DNA from: JAMOBE01 sp039908285
GTDB lineage: Bacteria; Pseudomonadota; Alphaproteobacteria; Rhodospirillales; Rhodospirillaceae
Assembly (NCBI GenBank): GCA_039908285.1
Contig: JAMOBE010000043.1
Span: 1 to 28,447, forward strand
DNA: 28,447 nt
Direction: 5' to 3'
In this document: piece by piece, positions 15,204-23,411 of the stretch
Layout: each line of letters starts with the position of its first letter
Position numbering within the stretch: position 1 is the first letter of the stretch
Notes under the pieces: generated by a model
Databases searched by the model: none
What the model saw: the letters and a program-made list of their open reading frames with translations, nothing else
What the model was told of the DNA's origin: nothing
Translations under genes and position numbers: made by a program

Positions 15204-16874
15204 GTGGTACACGTCGAACTGGATCGTTTCGTCAAGCTGGCGTTCTGCCGTGCCGACATCCTGCTGGAACTGAGCGACAAGCAGGAGGTCGTGTTCGCCG
15301 CCGGGGCATCCCAGGTGATCTTCGGCAGCCCGCCGGAAAAGCTGCCAGGAACGCCCTTCATCACGCTGATCGCCGATGGCGACCGCACCATGGCCCAGCA
15401 GATTCTGGTGGCGGCCGGGGAACAGGGGCGCCTCGACGATGCCATTCTCCGTCTCAACGGCACCGCCGGGCGGACCCCGCGCGCGGTGATCGCCGGCTAT
15501 CGGGCCGCCGACTTCGATGGGCACTTCTTCGTCGCCATCAAGATCGATGCCAGGACACCGGCCTTTCCGGGCCAGCCGGCCCAGGTCGAGCGCGCCGACG
15601 ACTCGGGCCTGCTGGAGGAGGGCTCCTTCAGCAAGCTGGCCGCGGATCGGGTGCAGGCCTTCCAGAGCGCCGGCGGCCGGGCGCAGATCACCCTCCTGCG
15701 CATGGACAAGCTCAATGACCTGCTGACCAAGGTGGGGGCCTCGAAGAAGAAGGAACTGCTGGGGGCCATCGGGGACGCACTGCGGCGGAACTCCCTTGGC
15801 GGCGACACCGCGGCGCACATGGACGAGGAGAACTTCAGCTTCGTTCACGCCGAGAACGTGGACGTGGACGGCCTCAACAAGGACGTGGCAGCAGCGGCGC
15901 GCAAGATCGACGCCGCGGGGGCGGACGTCACGGGCTATTACGAGACCCTGGACTGCGACGGCGCCGGCCTGTCGGAGGAGCAGGTGGCCAAGGCCGTCAT
16001 CCACACCATGAAGCGCTTCTGCCAGGACGGCTCGACGGGCCGCACGAAGAGCATCAGCCAGGTGGTCAACACCATGATGACCGACACGGTCAAGACGGTG
16101 GCCACCATCCGCCGCATCTCCGAGAATGTGGAAATCGACCTGGTGTTCATGCCCATCTGCGACCTGCGACTCGGCAAGGTCCACCACTTCGAGATGCTGA
16201 CCCGTTTCCGCGATCCCCAGTACGCCAAGTCACCGTTCCAGCTCATCACCCTCGCCGAGGAGGTGGAGATCATCCACGATCTGGACATGGCCATCTGCCG
16301 CAAGGCCATCGGCATGATCGAGGAGTTCAACAAGAAGGAGCCCATCCCCCCGGTGGCCGTCAATCTCTCCGGCCAGTCCCTCGACAACGACCGTTTCGTC
16401 GAGGCCCTGCACAAGCTGTTGCGCAAGACCAGGCCGCAGCCCGGCAAGCTGATGTTCGAGATCACCGAGTCGGCCCGGGTGGAGAACCTGGAGAACGTCA
16501 ACCGCAACATGCAGACCTTCCGCAAGGCCGGCTACAAGTTCGCCCTCGACGACTTTGGCGCCGGCTCGGCGAGCTTCGACTACCTCAACATGCTGGATGC
16601 CGACTACGTCAAGTTCGACGGGCCGGTGGTGCGGCGGGCATGCTCGACCGGCAAGGGGGGAGAACTGCTGACGACCATGGCCAAGATGTGCGCCAATCAG
16701 CATATCCTGACCGTCGCCGAGATGGTCGAGGACAGCAAGATGGCCAATCAGGTCTATTACTGCGGCATCGACTATGGTCAGGGCTGGCATTTCGGCAAGC
16801 CCTCGCCCGACCCTTACGAATTCGCCGACCGATTCGTCGCCCGGGTCGTCGACAAAACGGGCAAGGGGAAGTAG
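15204..16874 (+). CDS. EAL-domain protein with degenerate GGDEF-like domain
   Basis: A 556-residue cytoplasmic protein. Residues about 1-125 look PAS-like (LELSDKQEVVFAAGASQVIFG). Residues about 155-250 resemble a GGDEF fold whose signature has decayed (HMDEENFSFV in its place), so cyclase activity is unlikely. The C-terminal EAL domain (about 305-545) has FEMLTRF with E330 in place of EAL, VNLSGQSL, FEITES, LDDFGAGSASFDYL, DYVKFD, VAEMVED and GQGWHFGKP. The acidic metal ligands and the Lys appear present, so c-di-GMP phosphodiesterase activity is plausible despite the EML variant. The start is uncertain: GTG 15204, or TTG 15201 just before it, follows GGGGGAGGG. TTG 15087 also has a ribosome-binding-like sequence but would add an unlikely 39-residue extension. 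Confidence 0.83.
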   Translation: MVHVELDRFVKLAFCRADILLELSDKQEVVFAAGASQVIFGSPPEKLPGTPFITLIADGDRTMAQQILVAAGEQGRLDDAILRLNGTAGRTPRAVIAGYRAADFDGHFFVAIKIDARTPAFPGQPAQVERADDSGLLEEGSFSKLAADRVQAFQSAGGRAQITLLRMDKLNDLLTKVGASKKKELLGAIGDALRRNSLGGDTAAHMDEENFSFVHAENVDVDGLNKDVAAAARKIDAAGADVTGYYETLDCDGAGLSEEQVAKAVIHTMKRFCQDGSTGRTKSISQVVNTMMTDTVKTVATIRRISENVEIDLVFMPICDLRLGKVHHFEMLTRFRDPQYAKSPFQLITLAEEVEIIHDLDMAICRKAIGMIEEFNKKEPIPPVAVNLSGQSLDNDRFVEALHKLLRKTRPQPGKLMFEITESARVENLENVNRNMQTFRKAGYKFALDDFGAGSASFDYLNMLDADYVKFDGPVVRRACSTGKGGELLTTMAKMCANQHILTVAEMVEDSKMANQVYYCGIDYGQGWHFGKPSPDPYEFADRFVARVVDKTGKGK

Positions 16875-17402
16875 CATGTCCGGCTCGCGTGAACACAAAA
16901 GTTTCCCGCAATCTTAAGCCCTCCCCCTCGATGGGGGAGCCCCCCTCAAGGGGGAGAGGGAGTGTATGTTGCCGGTATGTTTTCACGCGCCGACGCTTTC
17001 ACTCTTTCACCCGATTGCCCCGTGGTCGGGCGTTAACCTGGTGTTAAATCCGACCTGCAATGTTGTTGACAAGGGCCTGCAAACCGTACTTCCTATCATC
17101 CGGACGGACGGCTTTCAGGAGCCTACTTCGCCCCGTTGGCGCACGAGCGGACACCCATGACGACCACGGTCCCAACGACCTCGAACCAGCCTTTCGACCA
17201 TGCCGCCGGCATGGGGGGTTGTGGCTGGGCTTCTGCTGGTACCGGGGCGCGTGCCGTCCGCCGTCTGTCGACCCTTTTTCCGCTTCTTCGTGACCGGGCT
17301 CCGCGACTTAGTGGCCCCTGGACGTCTTGACGATATCGATGCGACGCACGTTCAGGGGAGCCACCAGTCGCCTGACCTAGCTTCTAGGAAGGGACCCGAG
17401 TC
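16875..17402. other. Gene-poor leader region before leuA
   Basis: 528 bases without a convincing gene. The first part holds a GC-rich palindromic repeat (16919-16966). TTGACA (17066-17071) and TATCAT (17094-17099) look like promoter boxes, but the 22-base gap is too long to trust. A short reading frame at 17157-17330 (57 codons, MTTTVPTTS start) has several CTT leucine codons in its second half. A stem (GTGG + CCCCTG near 17311 with CAGGGG + CCAC near 17362) follows close to the leuA ribosome-binding site. Leucine-dependent attenuation is possible but unproven. Confidence 0.4.
16919..16966. repeat. CCCTCTCCC-type extragenic palindrome; terminator-like
   Basis: Two overlapping C-rich/G-rich stems (CTCCCCCTCGATGGGGGAG and CCCCCTCAAGGGGG, then AGAGGGAG) lie just after the EAL gene. 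The core resembles the central palindromes at 3051 and 28376 and the shorter copy near 26351. Confidence 0.6.
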
Positions 17403-18959
17403 ATGAGACCGACAATGGACAAGAACCGAGTCGTCATTTTCGATACCACCCTGCGCGACGGCGAGCAGTCTCCCGGCGCGTCGATGAATCTGGACGAGAA
17501 GCTGCGCATCGCCCTGACCCTGGAGGACATGGGGGTCGACGTGATCGAGGCCGGCTTCCCCATCGCCTCCAAAGGCGACTTCGAAGCCGTGCACACCATC
17601 GCCGGACGGGTCACCCGTTCGGTGGTGTGCGGTCTGGCCCGGGCCGGCCGCGGCGACATCGAGCGTTGTGCCGAGGCCATCGCCCCCGCCCCTCGCCGGC
17701 GCATCCATACCTTCATCTCCACCAGCCCGCTGCACATGAAGTACAAGTTGCAGATGGAGCCGGGGGATGTGCATACCGCGGTTGCCGACAGCGTGGCCCT
17801 GGCCCGCCGCCTCACCGATGATGTGGAGTGGTCGGCCGAGGATGGCTCGCGCTCCGAACACGACTTCCTGTGCCGGTGCGTGGAAACGGCGATCCGCTCC
17901 GGGGCCACCACCATCAATATCCCGGACACCGTGGGCTATGCCGAGCCGTCGGAGTTCGGGGCGCTGATCACCATGCTGTTCAACCGGGTGCCCAACATCG
18001 ACCAGGCGATCATCTCGGTCCACTGCCACAACGATCTCGGCCTGGCGGTGGCCAACTCGCTGGCGGCGGTGCGGGCGGGTGCCAGACAGGTGGAGTGTAC
18101 CATCAACGGCCTGGGCGAGCGTGCCGGCAACGCCGCCATGGAAGAGGTGGTTATGGCGTTGCGCACCCGCCAGGACATCCTGCCCTTCACCACCGGCATC
18201 AGGACCGAGCACATCATCCGCGCCTCGCGGCTGGTGTCGGCGGTGACCGGCTTCGTCGTGCAGCCCAACAAGGCCATCGTCGGCGCCAACGCCTTCGCCC
18301 ACGAGTCGGGCATCCATCAGGACGGCATGTTGAAGGACGCCCGCACCTATGAGATCATGACTCCCGAGTCGGTCGGACTCTCGGAGTCGAAGATCGTCCT
18401 GGGCAAGCTGTCCGGCCGCCACGCCTTCCGCGAGAAGGTGCGGGAGCTGGGATACGACCTGGGCGAGGGCGCCATCGAGAACGCCTTCCACCGCTTCAAG
18501 GACCTGGCGGACCGCAAGAAGGACGTGTTCGACGAGGATATCTCGGCCCTGGTGGACGATCAGTTGAGTCACGCCAGCGAGCGTGTCCGTTTTGTTTCGC
18601 TGGACGTCCGCTGCGGGTCGAAGCACCGCCCCCCCGTCGCCACCCTGGAACTGGCGGTGGACGGCGTCACCCGGACGGTGGAGGCGACGGGCAATGGCCC
18701 GGTGGACGCCATCTTCGTCGCCGTGCGGACGCTGTTCCCCCACGAGGGCAGGCTGCGCCTCTATCAGGTCAACGCTGTGACGGAGGGCACAGACGCCCAG
18801 GCCGAAGTCACGGTAAGACTGGAAGAGAACGGCAAGACCGTGAACGGCCAGGGCGCCGACACCGACACCCTGGTGGCCTCGGCCCGAGCCTATGTGAACG
18901 CCTTGAACAAGTTGCTGGTGAAGCGGGAGAAGACGGCCCCGAAAGCGCTCAGCGCCTGA
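17403..18959 (+). CDS. leuA: 2-isopropylmalate synthase
   Basis: A 518-residue enzyme of leucine synthesis. It condenses acetyl-CoA with 2-oxoisovalerate to give 2-isopropylmalate and is normally inhibited by leucine. The N-terminal TIM barrel (about 8-280) opens with FDTTLRDGEQSPGASM, the family signature with the metal-binding Asp and the catalytic Arg. HCHNDLGLAVAN supplies the two metal-binding histidines, and GLGERAGNA follows. HESGIHQDGML marks the linker subdomain. The C-terminal part (about 385-510) is the LeuA allosteric regulatory domain, so feedback control is likely. Full length for a class I LeuA. ATG 17403 has AAGGGA about eight bases upstream; ATG 17415 is a second choice. No leuB, leuC or leuD is nearby, and the shape operon follows after a structured gap. 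Confidence 0.95.
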   Translation: MRPTMDKNRVVIFDTTLRDGEQSPGASMNLDEKLRIALTLEDMGVDVIEAGFPIASKGDFEAVHTIAGRVTRSVVCGLARAGRGDIERCAEAIAPAPRRRIHTFISTSPLHMKYKLQMEPGDVHTAVADSVALARRLTDDVEWSAEDGSRSEHDFLCRCVETAIRSGATTINIPDTVGYAEPSEFGALITMLFNRVPNIDQAIISVHCHNDLGLAVANSLAAVRAGARQVECTINGLGERAGNAAMEEVVMALRTRQDILPFTTGIRTEHIIRASRLVSAVTGFVVQPNKAIVGANAFAHESGIHQDGMLKDARTYEIMTPESVGLSESKIVLGKLSGRHAFREKVRELGYDLGEGAIENAFHRFKDLADRKKDVFDEDISALVDDQLSHASERVRFVSLDVRCGSKHRPPVATLELAVDGVTRTVEATGNGPVDAIFVAVRTLFPHEGRLRLYQVNAVTEGTDAQAEVTVRLEENGKTVNGQGADTDTLVASARAYVNALNKLLVKREKTAPKALSA

Positions 18960-18986
18960 CGGGACGACGGCATATCGAGGACGGTT

Positions 18987-19017
18987 CCGGAGACTCTTTT
19001 TTCGAAGAGTTCTCCGG
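18987..19017 (+). terminator. Stem-loop between leuA and mreB
   Basis: CCGGAGA + CTCTT (18987-18998) pairs with AAGAG (19005-19009) and TCTCCGG (19011-19017), with one bulged base and a TTTTCG-like loop. The stem is strong but no U tract follows. It ends the leuA message or structures the mreB leader. Confidence 0.5.
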
Positions 19018-19066
19018 CACCGCCGCGCCCGAAAGACTGAAACCTCTGAATATTTGGTGAGGGGAT

Positions 19067-20107
19067 ATGTTTTCGAGATTGACGGGCTGGCTCTCGGCCG
19101 ACATGGCCATCGACCTCGGTACGGCCAACACGCTGGTGTATGTCAAGGGGCGCGGCATCGTCCTCAACGAGCCCTCGGTGGTGGCCATCGCCGAGGTCAA
19201 GGGCAAGAAGCAGGTCCTGGCCGTCGGCGAGGAGGCCAAGCAGATGCTGGGCCGGACTCCCGGCAACATCCAGGCCATCCGGCCGCTGCGGGACGGCGTG
19301 ATCGCCGACTTCGAGGTGGCGGAGGAGATGATCAAGCACTTCATCCGCAAGGTCCACAACCGGCGCAGTTTCGCAAGCCCCCTGGTGATCGTCTGCGTGC
19401 CGTCGGGCTCGACGGCGGTGGAGCGCCGCGCCATCCAGGAGTCGGCCGAGGCGGCCGGGGCCCGGCGGGTCTACCTGATCGAGGAGCCCATGGCCGCGGC
19501 CATCGGCGCCGGCCTTCCGGTCACCGAGCCCACCGGCTCCATGGTGGTCGATATCGGGGGAGGTACCACCGAAGTGGCGGTGCTGTCGCTCGGCGGCATC
19601 GTGTATTCTCGCTCTGTGCGAGTCGGTGGCGACAAGATGGACGAGGCGATCATCGCCTACATCCGCCGCAACCACAACCTGCTGGTGGGCGAGGGATCGG
19701 CCGAGCGCATCAAGAAGGAGATCGGCTCCGCCTGTCCTCCGGAGGACGGCAACGGGCGGACCATGGAGATCAAGGGCCGTGACCTGATGAACGGCGTGCC
19801 GAAGGAACTGGTCATCACCGAGAACCAGATTGCCGAAAGCCTGGCCGAGCCGGTCAGCGCCATCATCGAGGCGGTCAAGGTGGCGCTGGAGCATACCGCG
19901 CCCGAACTCGCCGCCGACATCGTCGACAAGGGCATCGTCCTGACCGGCGGCGGTGCCCTCCTCTCCAACCTGGATTTCGTCCTCCGCCACGCGACGGGCC
20001 TGCCGGTGTCGATCGCCGACGATCCCCTGAGCTGCGTCGCCCTCGGGACCGGGCGCGCGCTGGAAGAAATGAAAAAACTGCGGAACGTGCTGAGCAGCAT
20101 GTATTGA
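19067..20107 (+). CDS. mreB: Rod-shape-determining actin homologue MreB
   Basis: A 346-residue bacterial actin. Phosphate-binding loops are clear: IDLGTANTLVYVKGRG near the start and VVDIGGGTTEVAVLSLGG in the middle, with IVLTGGGALLSNLD as the adenosine-binding motif. The N-terminal MFSRLTGWLSADM is the short amphipathic type that binds membranes in MreB proteins of Gram-negative bacteria. MreB filaments guide lateral wall synthesis by the RodA-PBP2 elongasome. Length is normal for the family. ATG 19067 is preceded by GAGGGGAT. It is the first gene of a five-gene shape operon; mreC follows after 46 bases. Confidence 0.97.
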   Translation: MFSRLTGWLSADMAIDLGTANTLVYVKGRGIVLNEPSVVAIAEVKGKKQVLAVGEEAKQMLGRTPGNIQAIRPLRDGVIADFEVAEEMIKHFIRKVHNRRSFASPLVIVCVPSGSTAVERRAIQESAEAAGARRVYLIEEPMAAAIGAGLPVTEPTGSMVVDIGGGTTEVAVLSLGGIVYSRSVRVGGDKMDEAIIAYIRRNHNLLVGEGSAERIKKEIGSACPPEDGNGRTMEIKGRDLMNGVPKELVITENQIAESLAEPVSAIIEAVKVALEHTAPELAADIVDKGIVLTGGGALLSNLDFVLRHATGLPVSIADDPLSCVALGTGRALEEMKKLRNVLSSMY

Positions 20108-20153
20108 TGTCGCCGCTGACGGCGGCGGCACCTGGAACTGATGGAGAAGTAGG

Positions 20154-21017
20154 GTGAAGCAGCCTGCGGGGCAATTGTCTCGCCTCGGGACCTTTCGATC
20201 GCTGGTCCAACGCTTTGCTTTTGCGGCACTGGTCACGGCGGCTTTCAGTCTCATGCTGGTCGGCAAGGCCGACAGGATTCTGGTCGAACGCCTGCGGACC
20301 TCGGTGGCCGATGCCCTGGCGCCGATGCTGGATGCCCTGTCCCGGCCGGCCGCCACGGTGGCTGACGTCATCGACAGCGTGCGCAATCTGGCGGCCATCC
20401 GCGCCCAGAACGTGGAGCTGCGGGAGGCCAACGCCCGGCTGCAGCAATGGCAGTCCGTCGCCCGCGAACTGGAGAACGAGAACCAGTCGCTGCGGTCGCT
20501 GCTCAATTTCGTGCCGGGGCCGCAGGCCTCCTTCATTTCGGCGCGGGTGATCGCCGAGACCGAGGGGGCCTTCGTCCGCTCGGCCCTCATCAACGCCGGG
20601 ACCCGCGCCGGTGTGCGCAAGGGCCAGGCGGTGGTCACCGGCGAGGGGCTGGTGGGCCGCATCGAGGAGGCGGGCAAACGGTCCGCCCGCATTCTGCTGA
20701 TCACCGACATCAACTCGAAGATCCCGGTCATCGTCGAGCCCTCGCGTACCCGGGCCATCCTGGTATCCAACAACGACAAGATGCAGCTCATCTACCGTCT
20801 GGGTGACGAGAAGCTCTCCGTCGGCGATCGGGTGATCACCGCCGAAGATGGCCACGCCCTTCCCCCTGACCTGCCGGTGGGCGTGGTGTCGTCGGTCAAC
20901 GACAACATGATCCAGGTCGAGCCGTTCGTCCGGTTCTCGCAACTTGAATACGTGCGGCTGGTGGATTACGGACTGACCGGGATCCTACCCTCTTCTCCAC
21001 AGGGAGACGACCGGTGA
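20154..21017 (+). CDS. mreC: Rod-shape-determining protein MreC
   Basis: A 287-residue bitopic membrane protein. A single membrane segment lies at about residues 20-40 (FAFAALVTAAFSLMLVG). A periplasmic coiled coil follows at about 60-115 (LREANARLQQWQSVARELEN), then the beta-rich MreC core (INAGTRAGVRKGQAVVTGEG, LLITDINSKIPVIVE, DRVITAEDGHALPPDLPVGVV). MreC activates PBP2 in the elongasome. The start is GTG 20154, with GGAGAAGTAGG directly upstream. A small GC-rich stem lies in the 46-base gap after mreB. Its stop overlaps the mreD start by four bases (GTGA), so translation is probably coupled. Confidence 0.95.
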   Translation: MKQPAGQLSRLGTFRSLVQRFAFAALVTAAFSLMLVGKADRILVERLRTSVADALAPMLDALSRPAATVADVIDSVRNLAAIRAQNVELREANARLQQWQSVARELENENQSLRSLLNFVPGPQASFISARVIAETEGAFVRSALINAGTRAGVRKGQAVVTGEGLVGRIEEAGKRSARILLITDINSKIPVIVEPSRTRAILVSNNDKMQLIYRLGDEKLSVGDRVITAEDGHALPPDLPVGVVSSVNDNMIQVEPFVRFSQLEYVRLVDYGLTGILPSSPQGDDR

Positions 21018-21529
21018 AACCCACCTTCTGGCAGCGGATGGACCTGATGGCCCGCAACCTGCTGCCACTGCTGCTGATGCTTTGCCTGGTGATCCTGACG
21101 GTGGTTCCCATCCGGCTTCCGGGGTATACCGTCGTCGCGCCGATGCTGCCGGTGATGGGGGTGTGCTACTGGTCCATCGTCCGTCCCGATCTTCTCCGCC
21201 CCAGCATGGCCTTCGGCATCGGCGTGTTCGAGGACGTGCTGGCGGGAGCGCCTCTGGGGGTCAGCGCCCTGGTGCTGACCGCGGTCCATGGAGCGGTGGT
21301 CTATCAGCAGCGCTTCTTCCTTGGCAAACCGTTCTTCGTCTGGTGGTGGACGTTCGGTCTGGTGGCGGCGGCGGCGACCTTGCTCAAATGGGTGCTGTTC
21401 ATGATGATGTCCGACCGGATGATTGACCCGGCTACCGTCTTCATCGGCTATCTTCTGACGGTTTTCCTCTATCCGGTGGTTGGCTTGGTGTTCGCACGCG
21501 TCGAAGTGGTCCTCACCAGGGAGGGATAG
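21014..21529 (+). CDS. mreD: Rod-shape-determining membrane protein MreD
   Basis: A 171-residue, mostly hydrophobic protein with about five membrane segments (LLPLLLMLCLVILTVVPIRL; YTVVAPMLPVMGVCYWSI; FGIGVFEDVLAGAPLGVSAL; WTFGLVAAAATLLKWVLFMM; LLTVFLYPVVGLVFARVE). The F-E-D-V-L-A-G-A-P-L-G motif is typical of MreD. It is an inner-membrane partner of MreC and the RodA-PBP2 complex. GTG 21014 overlaps the mreC stop, and the PBP2 gene starts one base after its stop. Confidence 0.93.
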   Translation: MKPTFWQRMDLMARNLLPLLLMLCLVILTVVPIRLPGYTVVAPMLPVMGVCYWSIVRPDLLRPSMAFGIGVFEDVLAGAPLGVSALVLTAVHGAVVYQQRFFLGKPFFVWWWTFGLVAAAATLLKWVLFMMMSDRMIDPATVFIGYLLTVFLYPVVGLVFARVEVVLTREG

Positions 21530-21530
21530 G

Positions 21531-23411
21531 GTGCAGGGCGATATCGACCGGGCCAAGCTGTTGAGCCGCCGCGTGGCCATGCTTGGTATCGGCAAGATCG
21601 GGCTGCTGTCGGCGCTGGTGTCCCGGCTCTATTACCTGCAGGTGATCGAGGCCGATCGCTACCGCCTGCTGTCAGACGAGAACCGCTTCAACATCCGTCT
21701 GCTGGCGCCGCCGCGCGGGCGGATCATCGACCGCTTCGGCGTGCCGATGGCAGTGAACACGCAGAACTTCCAGGTCCAGGTGGTGTCGGAACAGGCCGGG
21801 GATCTGGACGATATCCTGGACGCGCTGGCGGCCCTCATCCCCCTGACCGACCACGACCGCCAGCGCATCCGCCGTGAGGCCGAACGTCGGCGCGGCTTCG
21901 TCCCCGTCACCGTGCGCGAGAACCTGACCTGGGAGGAGATGGCCCGGGTGCAGGTCAACGCTCCCGATCTGCCGGGAGTGATCATCGACCAGGGACTGAG
22001 CCGCGACTATCCGCTGCGTCAGCTCGGCGCCCACGTCCTGGGCTACGTGGCCAGTGTTTCCGAGGCCGATCTCGCCGCCGGCGACGACGCCCTGCTGGAG
22101 CTGCCGGGCTTTCGCATCGGCAAGGCCGGCGTCGAGCGGATTCATGACCTGGAACTGCGGGGCAAGGGCGGCACCTACACCGTCGAGGTCAACGCCGTCG
22201 GCCGCGTCATCCGCGAGCACGAGCGCAAGGAGGGCGAACCGGGGGCCGACGTGCGGCTCGCTCTCGACATCCGCCTGCAGCAGTTCGCCGCCGAGCGTCT
22301 TGGCGAGGACAGTGCGGCCGTCGTCGCCATGGACATCATCACCGGCGAGGTGGTGCTGATGGCCTCGACGCCCAGCTTCGACCCCAACGCCTTCACCCGC
22401 GGCCTGACGGGGGCCGAGTGGAAGGAACTGACCACCCACCAGCGGGCGCCGCTCACCAACAAGGTGATCGCCGGCCAGTATGCCCCGGGCTCGACCTTCA
22501 AGATGATGGTGGCGCTGGCGGCCCTGGAGAGTGGCGCCGTCACCCCCGATGTGCGGGTGGTCTGCCCCGGTCACCTGAGCCTTGGCAACGCCCGGTTCCA
22601 CTGTTGGAAAAAGCACGGGCACGGGTCGATGGACATGGTGCAGGGCCTGCAGAATTCCTGCGACGTCTATTTCTATGAAGTGGCGCGCCGCACCGGTATC
22701 GACCGCATCGCCGACATGGCCCGCCGCTTCGGTCTCGGCCAGCGACTCGGCATCGATCTGCCGGGCGAGCGGCCGGGGCTGGTTCCGGATCGCAAGTGGA
22801 AGAAGGCCACCCTCAAGGATATCTGGCACCCGGGGGAAACCCTGGTGGCCGGCATCGGCCAGGGCTTCATGCTGACGACGCCGTTGCAACTTGCCGTAAT
22901 GGCGGCACGCATCGGCAACGACGGCCTCAAGGTCGAGCCCCGCCTGACCGTCGACACCCGTTCGGCCAAGGCCATCGCCGCGAACCCGCTGCCGTCCATC
23001 GGCGTCTCGGCGAAGAGCATCGCCGTGGTCCGCCGAGGCATGTATGCGGTGTCGAACGTCCAGGGCGGAACCGCCTACGCGTCCCGGCTCAATTTCGAAG
23101 GCATGGTACTTTCCGGCAAGACCGGCACCTCGCAGGTGCGGCGCATCAGCGCCAGCGAGCGGGCCACCGGCGTGCGCAAGAACGAGGACCTGCCGTGGGA
23201 GGAGCGCGACCACGCCCTGTTCGTCGCCTACGCGCCGGAGGAGTCGCCGCGCTATTCTATCTGCGTGGTGGTCGAGCACGGCGGCTCGGGCTCGAAGGCG
23301 GCGGCGCCCATCGCCCGCGACGTGATGCGGGAAATCCTCCGCCACGACCCGGTGCGCAAGCCGCGTGACGCCGAGGTCGCCCATGGCATCCAGGAGGAGG
23401 GGCCGGCATGA
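21531..23411 (+). CDS. mrdA: Penicillin-binding protein 2 (elongasome transpeptidase)
   Basis: A 626-residue class B PBP. One N-terminal membrane anchor (about 15-35) is followed by a dimerisation/pedestal region with RLLAPPRGRIIDRFG and by the transpeptidase domain. The active-site serine is in PGSTFKM (S321, K324), the second motif is SCD at 376-378 (the PBP2 form of SxN), and the third is KTGTS at 530. It crosslinks new peptidoglycan during elongation together with RodA and is a beta-lactam target. The frame opens at 21480, but GTG 21531 is chosen: GGGAGGGATAGG lies right before it and the protein then begins MQGDIDRAKLLSRR like its homologues. The stop overlaps rodA (ATGA). Confidence 0.96.
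   Translation: MQGDIDRAKLLSRRVAMLGIGKIGLLSALVSRLYYLQVIEADRYRLLSDENRFNIRLLAPPRGRIIDRFGVPMAVNTQNFQVQVVSEQAGDLDDILDALAALIPLTDHDRQRIRREAERRRGFVPVTVRENLTWEEMARVQVNAPDLPGVIIDQGLSRDYPLRQLGAHVLGYVASVSEADLAAGDDALLELPGFRIGKAGVERIHDLELRGKGGTYTVEVNAVGRVIREHERKEGEPGADVRLALDIRLQQFAAERLGEDSAAVVAMDIITGEVVLMASTPSFDPNAFTRGLTGAEWKELTTHQRAPLTNKVIAGQYAPGSTFKMMVALAALESGAVTPDVRVVCPGHLSLGNARFHCWKKHGHGSMDMVQGLQNSCDVYFYEVARRTGIDRIADMARRFGLGQRLGIDLPGERPGLVPDRKWKKATLKDIWHPGETLVAGIGQGFMLTTPLQLAVMAARIGNDGLKVEPRLTVDTRSAKAIAANPLPSIGVSAKSIAVVRRGMYAVSNVQGGTAYASRLNFEGMVLSGKTGTSQVRRISASERATGVRKNEDLPWEERDHALFVAYAPEESPRYSICVVVEHGGSGSKAAAPIARDVMREILRHDPVRKPRDAEVAHGIQEEGPA

Noticed and set aside
17200..17406. 68-codon frame overlapping the leuA start (ATGA)
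   Set aside because: The overlap is suggestive, but codon use and composition do not look coding and no family is recognised; kept only as part of the leader note.
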